Origin: an uncultured Gammaproteobacteria bacterium
Lineage (GTDB): Bacteria > Pseudomonadota > Gammaproteobacteria > Steroidobacterales > JABDMI01
NCBI GenBank assembly: GCA_938039225.1
Contig: CALHVH010000225.1
Span: 1 to 6,129, forward strand
Direction of reading: 5' to 3'
DNA: 6,129 bases
Every line of letters starts with the position of its first letter. The stretch's first letter is position 1. Of this stretch, positions 1 through 5,969 are shown one piece after another. A program made the position numbers and the translations under genes. Under the pieces are notes generated by a model that saw only the letters and a program-made list of their open reading frames with translations, did no database searches and was not told where the DNA came from.

Positions 1-1
1 C

Positions 2-2068
2 AATATTGGCATCATGGCTCACATTGATGCAGGTAAAACTACTACAACAGAACGTATTTTGTATTACACCGGTATTTCTCACAAAATCGGTGAGGTGCAT
101 GATGGTGCTGCGACTATGGATTGGATGGCGCAAGAGCAAGAGCGTGGTATTACTATCACATCTGCTGCGACCACTACTTTCTGGAGCGGCATGGAAGGTC
201 AATTTCCACAACATCGCATTAACATCATCGATACTCCAGGACACGTTGACTTCACCATTGAAGTAGAGCGTTCTTTACGTGTTCTTGATGGCGCGGTTAC
301 TCTTTTAGATGCTAACGCAGGTGTTGAGCCACAAACTGAAACAGTATGGCGTCAAGCTAATAAGTACGGTGTACCTCGTATTGTGTTCATTAACAAAATG
401 GACAAAATTGGTGCTGACTTCTATCGTTCTATTGAAATGATTCAAGAGCGTTTGGGTGCAAATCCAGTTGCTATGCAATTACCTATTGGTGCTGAAGACG
501 ACTTTAAAGGCGTTATTGATTTAGTAACTATGGAAGCGATTTACTGGGAAGAAGAAAACATGGGTATGAAGCATACTCGTGAAGCTATCCCTGCCGATCT
601 TCAAGCTAAGGCTGAAGAATGGCGTGAAAAATTAGTAGAAGCAGCTGCTGAAGCTAATGAAGAATTAATGGATAAGTATCTTGAAGAAGGTGCTCTAACC
701 AATGAAGAAATTTATGCGGGTATGCGTTTGCAAACTATCGCTAATGAGGCTGTGCCTTGTTACTGTGGTACAGCCTTTAAAAACAAAGGTGTACAAGCGG
801 TTTTAGATGGCGTTATCCACTTACTTCCATCTCCTCCAGAAGTTCCAGCTATTAAAGGTATTTTGGATGATAAAGATGAATCTGAGTCAGAGCGTATCAG
901 TTCTGATGACGAGCCATTTTCAGCATTGGCATTTAAGATTGCTACTGACCCATTCGTGGGTACATTAACTTTCTTCCGTGTCTATTCTGGTATTTTGAAG
1001 TCAGGTGATTCGGTTTATAACCCAGTACGTGGTAAAAAAGAACGTATTGGTCGTTTATTACAAATGCATTCTAATGATAGAGAAGAGATTTCAGAAGTAC
1101 GTGCAGGCGATATCGCAGCAGCGGTTGGTCTTAAAGACGTAACCACTGGTGATACTTTATGTGATCTTAAAGAAGTGATTACGCTTGAGCGTATGGAATT
1201 CCCAGAGCCGGTAATTGCGGTTGCGGTTGAGCCGAAAACAAAATCGGATCAAGAGAAAATGGGTATTGCGCTTGGTAAGCTTGCACAAGAAGATCCATCT
1301 TTCCGTGTAACCTCTGATCAAGAATCAGGTCAAACCATCATCGCAGGTATGGGTGAGTTGCACTTAGATATTCTTGTTGATCGTATGCGTAGAGAATTTA
1401 ATGTAGAAGCAACTGTTGGTAAGCCACAAGTAGCTTATCGTGAAACTATTCGCGGTACCGTTGAGCAAGAAGGTAAATTCGTTAAGCAATCTGGTGGTCG
1501 TGGTCAGTTTGGTCACGTTTGGCTTAAGCTTGAGCCACAAGAACCAGGCAAGGGTTATGAGTTTATTAATGAAATTTCTGGTGGTGTTGTTCCTAAGGAA
1601 TTCATTGGTGCGGTAGATAAAGGTATTATCGAACAAATGCAAAACGGTGTAATTGCTGGATACCCAGTAGTTGACGTTAAAGTTACTTTGTATGATGGTT
1701 CTTACCATGATGTGGATTCAAATGAAAACGCATTCAGAATGGCCGGTTCTATGGCCTTTAAACAAGGTGCTCGTAATGCGAATGCTGTGTTGTTAGAGCC
1801 AATGATGAAAGTTGAAGTATCTACTCCAGAAGATTACATGGGTGATGTGATGGGTGACTTAAACCGTCGTCGTGGTTTGGTTCAAGGTATGGAAGATGTG
1901 CCTACTGGCAAAATCATTCGTGCTGAAGTGCCTTTAGCTGAAATGTTTGGTTACGCAACTGACCTGCGTTCAATGTCGCAAGGTCGTGCAAGTTACTCAA
2001 TGGAATTTGAGAAATATAACGAAGCGCCAAACAATATCGCTGAAGCGGTTATTAACAGAACAACATAA
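2..2068 (+). CDS. fusA: Elongation factor G, 5'-truncated by the window edge
   Basis: EF-G is the cytoplasmic GTPase that translocates tRNA and mRNA after peptide bond formation and, with RRF, splits ribosomes. The reading frame is open from base 2 and begins NIGIMAHIDAGKT, so about 11 N-terminal residues lie outside the window; the ATG at 14 is internal, not the start. Visible GTPase motifs are the P-loop AHIDAGKT (bases 17-40), the switch I segment RGITITSAATT, DTPGH (230-244) and NKMD (392-403). Domain II follows (DDEPFSALAFKIATDPFVG), then domain III (EFPEPVIAVAVEPKT, GMGELHLDI), domain IV (KQSGGRGQFGHV and the tip loop GSYHDVDS) and domain V (LLEPMMKVEVSTPEDYMGDV to the C terminus). Projected full length of about 699 residues fits the family, with no frameshift. 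tuf starts 43 bases downstream. rpsL and rpsG would normally lie upstream. Identity is essentially certain. Confidence 0.98.
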   Translation, partial: NIGIMAHIDAGKTTTTERILYYTGISHKIGEVHDGAATMDWMAQEQERGITITSAATTTFWSGMEGQFPQHRINIIDTPGHVDFTIEVERSLRVLDGAVTLLDANAGVEPQTETVWRQANKYGVPRIVFINKMDKIGADFYRSIEMIQERLGANPVAMQLPIGAEDDFKGVIDLVTMEAIYWEEENMGMKHTREAIPADLQAKAEEWREKLVEAAAEANEELMDKYLEEGALTNEEIYAGMRLQTIANEAVPCYCGTAFKNKGVQAVLDGVIHLLPSPPEVPAIKGILDDKDESESERISSDDEPFSALAFKIATDPFVGTLTFFRVYSGILKSGDSVYNPVRGKKERIGRLLQMHSNDREEISEVRAGDIAAAVGLKDVTTGDTLCDLKEVITLERMEFPEPVIAVAVEPKTKSDQEKMGIALGKLAQEDPSFRVTSDQESGQTIIAGMGELHLDILVDRMRREFNVEATVGKPQVAYRETIRGTVEQEGKFVKQSGGRGQFGHVWLKLEPQEPGKGYEFINEISGGVVPKEFIGAVDKGIIEQMQNGVIAGYPVVDVKVTLYDGSYHDVDSNENAFRMAGSMAFKQGARNANAVLLEPMMKVEVSTPEDYMGDVMGDLNRRRGLVQGMEDVPTGKIIRAEVPLAEMFGYATDLRSMSQGRASYSMEFEKYNEAPNNIAEAVINRTT

Positions 2069-2076
2069 TTTATAAT
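2049..2076 (+). promoter_or_regulatory. Possible tuf promoter (perfect -10, weak -35)
   Basis: A perfect TATAAT lies at 2071-2076, just after the fusA stop codon and 35 bases before the tuf GTG. The best partner at a 16-base spacing is TTATTA (2049-2054), which matches TTGACA at only three positions. Additional tuf promoters at the end of fusA are known in enteric bacteria. The local sequence is very AT-rich, so the hexamer could be chance; read-through from fusA is the default model. Confidence 0.28.
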
Positions 2077-2097
2077 TTAAACTAGAAAACATAAAAT

Positions 2098-2104
2098 AAG
2101 AGGT
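2098..2104 (+). promoter_or_regulatory. tuf ribosome binding site that fixes the GTG start
   Basis: AAGAGGT at 2098-2104 ends 7 bases before the GTG at 2112. No in-frame ATG gives the expected MSKEKFER N terminus, so this site together with the conserved N terminus fixes GTG as the initiator. Confidence 0.7.
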
Positions 2105-2111
2105 ACATCCT

Positions 2112-3302
2112 GTGTCTAAGGAAAAATTTGAACGTAATAAGCCGCACGTAAATGTCGGCACGATTGGCCACGTAGATCACGGTAAGACAACTTTGACAGC
2201 GGCTTTAACAAAATGTATGGCGGAGAAGCACGGTGGTGAATTCAAGGCATACGATCAAATTGATAATGCGCCTGAAGAACGTGCACGTGGAATAACGATT
2301 GCAACGGCTCACGTAGAGTATGAGAGTGATACACGTCACTACGCTCACGTAGATTGCCCGGGTCACGCGGATTACGTTAAGAACATGATTACGGGTGCTG
2401 CTCAAATGGATGGCGCTATCTTGGTTGTGAATGCTGCGGATGGTCCAATGCCACAAACGCGTGAGCACATCTTGTTGTCACGTCAGGTAGGTGTTCCATA
2501 TATCGTTGTGTATATGAACAAAGCCGACATGGTTGATGATGAAGAGTTATTAGAATTAGTCGAAATGGAAATTCGTGACTTGTTAAGCATGTACGAATTC
2601 CCAGGTGATGATACTCCAGTGGTTACTGGTTCAGCGCTTAAAGCGGTTGAAGGCGACATGAGTGATATCGGCGTACCAAGTATCTACAAATTAGTAGAAG
2701 TGCTTGATACCTATATTCCATTGCCAGAGCGTGCGGTTGAAGGTGCATTCTTAATGCCAGTGGAAGACGTATTCTCAATTTCAGGTCGTGGTACGGTTGT
2801 TACTGGTCGTATTGAGCGTGGTGTGATTAATGTAGGCGAAGAGATTGAGATCGTTGGTATTAAAGACACAGCTAAGACAACGTGTACGGGTGTAGAGATG
2901 TTCCGTAAGTTGTTGGACCAAGGTGAAGCGGGCGATAACGTAGGTATTTTGTTACGTGGTACAAAGCGTGAAGAAGTAGAGCGTGGTCAAGTATTGGCTA
3001 AGCCGGGTTCAATTAATCCACATACATCGTTTGAAGCTGAGACCTATATCTTGAGCAAAGATGAAGGTGGACGTCATACGCCATTCTTTAAAGGTTATCG
3101 TCCACAGTTCTATTTCAGAACCACTGACGTTACTGGTGAAGTAATCCTTCCTGAAGGCGTTGAGATGGTAATGCCTGGTGACAACATCAAGATGAATGTT
3201 GAGTTGATTGCTCCAATCGCGATGGAAGACGGTTTACGTTTTGCTATTCGTGAAGGTGGCCGTACCGTAGGTGCGGGTGTTGTTGCTAAGATTATTAAGT
3301 GA
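2112..3302 (+). CDS. tuf: Elongation factor Tu
   Basis: EF-Tu delivers aminoacyl-tRNA to the ribosomal A site as a GTP complex. The protein is 396 residues, normal for the family. The start is GTG, read as MSKEKFERNKPHVNVGT. Domain I carries G1 GHVDHGKT (19-26), switch I RGITIATAHVEY with Thr62, G3 DCPGH (81-85), G4 NKAD (136-139) and G5 SAL (174-176). Domain II starts near FLMPVEDVFSISGRGTVVTGR (213-233). Domain III contains GGRHTPFFKGYRPQFYFRTT (319-338) and ends REGGRTVGAGVVAKIIK. Ala378, equivalent to the classic kirromycin-resistance site Ala375 of E. coli, is unchanged, as is Tyr161 (E. coli Tyr160). The TGA stop is followed directly by in-frame TAG. The gene follows fusA by 43 bases, as tufA does, but tRNA-Trp and secE come next, as after tufB. 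Whether a second tuf exists cannot be seen here. Confidence 0.98.
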   Translation: MSKEKFERNKPHVNVGTIGHVDHGKTTLTAALTKCMAEKHGGEFKAYDQIDNAPEERARGITIATAHVEYESDTRHYAHVDCPGHADYVKNMITGAAQMDGAILVVNAADGPMPQTREHILLSRQVGVPYIVVYMNKADMVDDEELLELVEMEIRDLLSMYEFPGDDTPVVTGSALKAVEGDMSDIGVPSIYKLVEVLDTYIPLPERAVEGAFLMPVEDVFSISGRGTVVTGRIERGVINVGEEIEIVGIKDTAKTTCTGVEMFRKLLDQGEAGDNVGILLRGTKREEVERGQVLAKPGSINPHTSFEAETYILSKDEGGRHTPFFKGYRPQFYFRTTDVTGEVILPEGVEMVMPGDNIKMNVELIAPIAMEDGLRFAIREGGRTVGAGVVAKIIK

Positions 3303-3358
3303 TAGAAATCTTTAGTGCTGAACTTGATTTAGTATCTATCGAATAGAGTAAAAAACTC

Positions 3359-3389
3359 ACGGCGGACACTGTTTTACAGCGTCCGCCGT
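3359..3389. terminator. Strong hairpin between tuf and tRNA-Trp; terminator-like on the minus strand only
   Basis: ACGGCGGAC (3359-3367) pairs perfectly with GTCCGCCGT (3381-3389). After one A/C mismatch, CTGT (3369-3372) pairs with ACAG (3376-3379) around a TTT loop: 13 pairs, GC-rich in an AT-rich spacer. On the + strand it is followed by AGCAGCTTAAG, with no T-run, so it is not a standard intrinsic terminator for tuf. Six A's (3350-3355) precede it, so on the minus strand it would be followed, after three bases, by six T's. It may block antisense transcription, protect the tuf mRNA 3' end, or act with Rho. Confidence 0.45.
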
Positions 3390-3457
3390 AGCAGCTTAAG
3401 AGAATTGAAAATAAATAGTCATTTCTCAAGAAGTAAAGTAGGAAAGAAAGCTAAAAC

Positions 3458-3550
3458 AGTTAATTAGGCCAGTAGCTCAATTGGCAGAGCGACGGTCTCC
3501 AAAACCGTAGGTTGGGGGTTCGATTCCCTCCTGGCCTGCCATGATTAACT
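3458..3550 (+). repeat. 7-bp inverted repeat flanking the tRNA gene
   Basis: AGTTAAT (3458-3464) is the exact reverse complement of ATTAACT (3544-3550). The arms lie 1 base before and 2 bases after the mature tRNA with its CCA, so in the precursor they could stack on the acceptor stem as an extended helix for processing. The arms are short and AT-rich; chance is possible. Confidence 0.4.
3466..3541 (+). tRNA. trnW: tRNA-Trp, anticodon CCA
   Basis: A complete 76-base cloverleaf with genome-encoded CCA. The acceptor stem is AGGCCAG (3466-3472) with CTGGCCT (3531-3537), discriminator G3538, then CCA (3539-3541). The D stem is GCTC/GAGC (3475-3478, 3487-3490). The anticodon stem is ACGGT/ACCGT (3492-3496, 3504-3508) with loop CTCCAAA and anticodon CCA at 3499-3501. 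The T stem is GGGGG/CCCTC (one G-T pair) with loop TTCGATT (3519-3525). It decodes UGG; discriminator G and anticodon CCA are tryptophan identity elements. A tRNA-Trp just before secE is a common gammaproteobacterial arrangement, and it is probably cotranscribed with secE. I found no convincing promoter in the 163 bases upstream. Confidence 0.98.
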
Positions 3551-3590
3551 AACTTGGTAAAGATGTATCTCTGATAAAAAAGGTAAACAG

Positions 3591-3968
3591 ATGGCAACAA
3601 CTACAGAAAATGAAGTAAGCGGTTCAAGCAAAGGTTTGGTCTTTCTGGCGATTATATTGCTATTGGCTGGTATTGCTGGTTATTACTACTTAGTTGAGCA
3701 GTCTACTTTATATGCAGTGGGTTCAGTCTTCGCTGGTGTAATTCTGGGTGCTTTGGTGTTTTTTCAATCTCAACAAGGTAAAGACTTGTGGGCCTTTGGT
3801 CGTGTGTCTTTCCGTGAGATGAAGAAGGTGGTTTGGCCAACGACAAATGAGGCCTTTCAGACTACTTTGGTAGTGATTGGTTTTTGTCTGGCGATGGGGC
3901 TGTTCTTCTGGATAGTTGATTTAAGCGTCATTACATTTATTAAATTCATAAATGGTTTAGGTTCTTAA
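3591..3968 (+). CDS. secE: Preprotein translocase subunit SecE
   Basis: SecE is the clamp-like subunit of the SecYEG channel in the inner membrane, needed for stability of SecY. The protein has 125 residues, close to the 127 of E. coli and much longer than the one-segment SecE of most other phyla. Hydrophobic segments are at about 15-34 (GLVFLAIILLLAGIAGYYYL), 40-58 and 91-114. The cytoplasmic helix before the third segment carries the family signature, here REMKKVVWPTTNEA (75-88); this and the last segment are the essential conserved part. AAAAGGT (3578-3584) ends 6 bases before the ATG. It lies 49 bases after tRNA-Trp and 34 bases before nusG, the usual secE-nusG pair. The first 13 residues are polar and poorly conserved in the family. 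Confidence 0.96.
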   Translation: MATTTENEVSGSSKGLVFLAIILLLAGIAGYYYLVEQSTLYAVGSVFAGVILGALVFFQSQQGKDLWAFGRVSFREMKKVVWPTTNEAFQTTLVVIGFCLAMGLFFWIVDLSVITFIKFINGLGS

Positions 3969-3990
3969 GCTTTCAAGTTTAGGAAATAAC

Positions 3991-3996
3991 GGAGAG
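3991..3996 (+). promoter_or_regulatory. nusG ribosome binding site, choosing the first of two ATGs
   Basis: GGAGAG (3991-3996) with core GGAG ends 8 bases before the ATG at 4003 but 14 before the in-frame ATG at 4009. The spacing favours 4003, giving MAMRWYVVHAY, although the two proteins would differ by only two residues. Confidence 0.65.
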
Positions 3997-4002
3997 TACT
4001 TA

Positions 4003-4536
4003 ATGGCAATGCGTTGGTATGTGGTTCATGCTTATTCAAACTATGAGCATAAAGTTAAGCAATCGCTAATAGAGCGAATTGCTTTTCATGGTTTGGAAAA
4101 AAAGTTTGGCGAAATTTTAGTGCCAACTGAGGAAGTGGTCGAAATGCGAGAAGGTAAAAAGCGTCGCAGCGATCGCAAGTTTTTCCCTGGTTATGTTCTT
4201 GTGCAAATGGATATGGATGAGGAAAGTTGGCATTTAGTTAAATCGGTGCCTAAGGTGCTAGGATTTATTGGTGGAACCACGGATAAGCCAGCTCCAATTA
4301 CAGAAAAAGAAGCCATGCTGATTCTTAATCGCGTGGAAGACAGTGTTAATAAGCCTAAGCCGAAGTTCTTGTTTGAAGTTGGTCAGGCAGTACGAGTTTT
4401 AGATGGGCCGTTTAAAGACTTTAGCGGTGCCGTTGAAGAAGTGAATTATGACAAGAGTCGCGTGCGGGTTGCTGTACAGATTCTTGGTCGTTCAACTCCG
4501 GTTGAGCTAGAGTTTGGTCAGATAGAGAAGGCCTAG
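4003..4536 (+). CDS. nusG: Transcription elongation and termination factor NusG
   Basis: NusG binds the RNA polymerase clamp through its N-terminal domain; its C-terminal KOW domain binds either ribosomal protein S10 (NusE), coupling transcription to translation, or Rho, promoting termination. The protein has 177 residues (E. coli 181). The NGN domain covers about 4-112, with WYVVHAYSNYE (5-15), PTEEVVEMREGKKRR (41-55), RKFFPGYVLVQM (58-69) and VLGFIGGT (85-92). A proline/lysine linker follows (KPKPKF, 117-122), then the KOW domain (GQAVRVLDGPFKDFSG, 127-142; VEEVNYDKSRVRV to the end). One oddity: the E. coli Phe165 position, in the loop IFGR of the KOW domain, is Leu161 here (ILGR, codon CTT at 4483-4485). 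The gene follows secE by 34 bases. A 197-base structured spacer separates it from rplK. Confidence 0.97.
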   Translation: MAMRWYVVHAYSNYEHKVKQSLIERIAFHGLEKKFGEILVPTEEVVEMREGKKRRSDRKFFPGYVLVQMDMDEESWHLVKSVPKVLGFIGGTTDKPAPITEKEAMLILNRVEDSVNKPKPKFLFEVGQAVRVLDGPFKDFSGAVEEVNYDKSRVRVAVQILGRSTPVELEFGQIEKA

Positions 4537-4553
4537 TCGAAACAGTGTTTCGA
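4537..4553 (+). other. Perfect hairpin immediately after the nusG stop
   Basis: TCGAAAC (4537-4543) and GTTTCGA (4547-4553) form a 7-bp stem with a three-base AGT loop, starting at the base after the TAG stop. No T-run follows, so it is not an intrinsic terminator. It may cap the secE-nusG mRNA 3' end or be the edge of the adjoining structured element. Confidence 0.4.
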
Positions 4554-4560
4554 CGTCGTC

Positions 4561-4621
4561 CCCGTGTACGACTGCATGGATGCAGGAGTTAGAGCAACGC
4601 AGGAGCAGTTGCCGAGACGGG
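4561..4621 (+). other. Structured intergenic element with two GGA-loop hairpins
   Basis: CCCGT (4561-4565) can pair with ACGGG (4617-4621) to close a three-way junction. Hairpin 1 is CTGCA (4572-4576) with TGCAG (4581-4585), loop TGGA. Hairpin 2 is GCAACGC (4594-4600) with GC-A-GTTGC (4605-4612, one bulged A), loop AGGA. A further GCAGGAG lies at 4582-4588, repeated at 4599-4605. The segment is more GC-rich than its AT-rich surroundings and ends abruptly at GATCTAGATAAAAAAG. No ORF is present. GGA in a hairpin loop, especially CATGGATG (4575-4582), is the recognition signature of CsrA/RsmA proteins, so a binding site is possible; it could equally be one copy of a dispersed intergenic repeat family. 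An alternative pairing GTCGT (4555-4559) with ACGAC (4568-4572) would compete with the outer helix. Confidence 0.4.
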
Positions 4622-4687
4622 ATCTAGATAAAAAAGTAATTTATTAAGCTTAAGGTATGCCAATACTTTAGGTGTTTAAAACCAAAA

Positions 4688-4721
4688 TCGGGGAGCTGTT
4701 CAAAGCAGTGTTTGCACCCGA
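4688..4721 (+). promoter_or_regulatory. Probable L1 autoregulatory site in the rplK leader
   Basis: TCGGG (4688-4692) pairs with CCCGA (4717-4721) and CTG (4696-4698) with CAG (4706-4708), leaving an asymmetric internal loop: GAG on the left and about eight bases, TGTTTGCA, on the right. The left strand GGGGAGCTG resembles the GUGGGAGGCU strand of the L1 stalk of 23S rRNA. L1 is known to repress its own rplK-rplA mRNA by binding such a mimic. The 3' arm touches the Shine-Dalgarno AAGGAG (4721-4726), so folding or L1 binding would occlude rplK initiation. The assignment rests on shape and position, not on an alignment. Confidence 0.5.
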
Positions 4722-4733
4722 AGGAGAAAAACC

Positions 4734-5162
4734 ATGGCAAAGAAGATCATGAGCTATATCAAGCTCCAGGTCAAAGCCGGACAGGCGAATCCTAGTCCTC
4801 CGGTAGGTCCAGCGCTAGGTCAACACGGCGTTAATATTATGGAATTCTGTAAGGCGTTTAACGCTAAAACGCAGTCTGTGGAAGCGGGTCTTCCAATTCC
4901 TGTTGTTATCACTGTATATTCTGATCGTAGTTTTACATTCATTACCAAAACTCCACCGGCTTCAATTTTATTGAAAAAAGCAGCGGGTATCACGAGTGGT
5001 TCAGGTACGCCAAATACTAAAAAAGTAGGCAAGGTAACACGTGCTCAGCTTGAAGAAATCGCAAACACTAAGATGGAAGATCTTAATGCAAACGATCTTG
5101 ATGCGGCCGTTAATATTATTGCCGGTAGTGCGCGTAGCATGGGCTTAGAGGTAGAGGGATAA
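4734..5162 (+). CDS. rplK: 50S ribosomal protein L11
   Basis: L11 binds 23S rRNA helices 43-44 at the GTPase-associated centre, with L10 and L7/L12, and is needed for RelA activation by uncharged tRNA. The protein has 142 residues, the standard length. The N-terminal domain (about 1-70) holds the proline-containing helix region NPSPPVGPALGQHGVNIMEF (19-38) that lines the thiostrepton/micrococcin site. The C-terminal rRNA-binding domain (about 74-142) runs from TPPASILLKKAAG (73-85) to the family signature IIAGSARSMGLEVEG. The Shine-Dalgarno AAGGAG (4721-4726) ends 7 bases before the ATG. rplA follows after 4 bases, so L1 repression at the rplK leader would control both genes by translational coupling. 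No unusual residues stand out. Confidence 0.98.
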   Translation: MAKKIMSYIKLQVKAGQANPSPPVGPALGQHGVNIMEFCKAFNAKTQSVEAGLPIPVVITVYSDRSFTFITKTPPASILLKKAAGITSGSGTPNTKKVGKVTRAQLEEIANTKMEDLNANDLDAAVNIIAGSARSMGLEVEG

Positions 5163-5166
5163 GATC

Positions 5167-5868
5167 ATGGCAAAATTAAGCAAACGTAAACAATTAGCGA
5201 AAGAAAAAGTAGATCCAACAAAGTTCTATCCTATTGAAGAAGCTTTTTCATTGGTAAAAGAATTAGCATCTGCAAAATTTACTGAGTCCGTAGATGTAGC
5301 GATTAACCTTGGTGTCGATCCTCGCAAATCTGATCAAGCGGTTCGTAGTTCAACGGTATTACCAAACGGTACTGGTAAAACAGTTCGCGTTGCGGTATTT
5401 GCTCAAGGCGAAAATGCTGAGAAAGCAAAGGCGGCTGGTGCAGATGTTGTTGGATTTGAAGATTTGGCTGAACAGATTAAAGGTGGCGATTTAAACTTTG
5501 ACGTTGTTATCGCTAGTCCAGACGCAATGCGTGTGGTTGGTCGTTTAGGTACAGTATTGGGTCCTCGTGGTTTAATGCCTAACCCTAAAGTGGGTACTGT
5601 TACTCCAGACATCGAAGGCGCGGTTAAAAACGCTAAAGCGGGTCAGGTTCGTTACCGTACTGATAAAGCCGGCATCATTCACTGTGGAATAGGCAAGGTT
5701 GATTTCGAACCTGCTCAATTAACAGAAAATCTTGCAGCATTGATGGCTGATTTAATGAAGATCAAGCCATCTTCAGCTAAAGGTGTTTATTTTAAGAAAG
5801 TAACGGTTTCATCAACTATGGGCCCTGGTGTCTCTGTTGATCAGTCGTCTTTCAAAATAGCTAAATAA
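5167..5868 (+). CDS. rplA: 50S ribosomal protein L1
   Basis: L1 forms the mobile L1 stalk next to the E site, helping release of deacylated tRNA, and acts as translational repressor of the rplK-rplA mRNA. The protein has 233 residues (E. coli 234). Domain I is split: residues 1 to about 68 (MAKLSKRKQLAKEKVD, KFTESVDVAINLGVDPRKSD) and about 160-233. Domain II lies between and carries the signature ASPDAMRVVGRLGTVLGPRG (116-135) followed by LMPNPKVGTVT. The conserved TMGPG (217-221) near the C terminus belongs to the rRNA-binding face. The ATG is 4 bases after the rplK stop; its only Shine-Dalgarno-like sequence, GAGGG (5154-5158), is inside the last rplK codons, so translation is probably coupled to rplK. 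The 258-base spacer downstream contains the L10 leader. Confidence 0.98.
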   Translation: MAKLSKRKQLAKEKVDPTKFYPIEEAFSLVKELASAKFTESVDVAINLGVDPRKSDQAVRSSTVLPNGTGKTVRVAVFAQGENAEKAKAAGADVVGFEDLAEQIKGGDLNFDVVIASPDAMRVVGRLGTVLGPRGLMPNPKVGTVTPDIEGAVKNAKAGQVRYRTDKAGIIHCGIGKVDFEPAQLTENLAALMADLMKIKPSSAKGVYFKKVTVSSTMGPGVSVDQSSFKIAK

Positions 5869-5884
5869 GATTAGAGTTATATCG

Positions 5885-5953
5885 CTCTTTGCTTCCAAGG
5901 TGTTGTAAAGAGTGTGATAAGGGAAGCGTTATTCAAGTTTAGGTTTGAATAAC
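5885..5953 (+). other. Two consecutive hairpins after rplA
   Basis: CTCTTT (5885-5890) pairs with AAAGAG (5907-5912) around a 16-base loop; alternatively GCTTCC (5891-5896) can pair with GGAAGC (5922-5927). Next, GTTATTCAA (5928-5936) is an exact 9-bp inverted repeat of TTGAATAAC (5945-5953) with an 8-base spacer. Neither is followed by a T-run. They lie where E. coli has a partial transcriptional boundary between rplKA and rplJL, and may serve as pause, processing or stability structures. No convincing promoter was found here. Confidence 0.4.
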
Positions 5954-5969
5954 ACAAGGAAGATAGATT

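Noticed and set aside
14..16. ATG at 14 as the fusA start codon
   Set aside because: The in-frame residues before it (NIGI) are conserved EF-G sequence and the P-loop would lack its preceding strand; the gene continues upstream of the window.
1364..1708. A 114-codon open frame on the minus strand opposite fusA
   Set aside because: It lies wholly within the fusA coding region, has no recognisable domain or ribosome binding site, and its composition is what the fusA codon pattern gives on the opposite strand.
2205..2468. An 87-codon minus-strand open frame opposite tuf
   Set aside because: It is a shadow of the highly conserved tuf sequence; no start signal, no family features.
3324..3465. 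Promoter for tRNA-Trp/secE, for example TTGATT at 3324 or TTGAAA at 3405
   Set aside because: No -10-like hexamer lies at 16-18 bases from either -35-like sequence, and no GC-rich discriminator is seen.
4644..4653. Palindrome TTAAGCTTAA as an operator
   Set aside because: A short AT-rich palindrome with no second copy or known match; chance occurrence is likely.
4640..4667. Possible rplK promoter: TTTATT, 16-base spacing, AATACT
   Set aside because: The -35 matches the consensus at three positions and the -10 at four, in AT-rich DNA where such pairs are expected by chance. A promoter in this spacer is plausible but not supported at this position.
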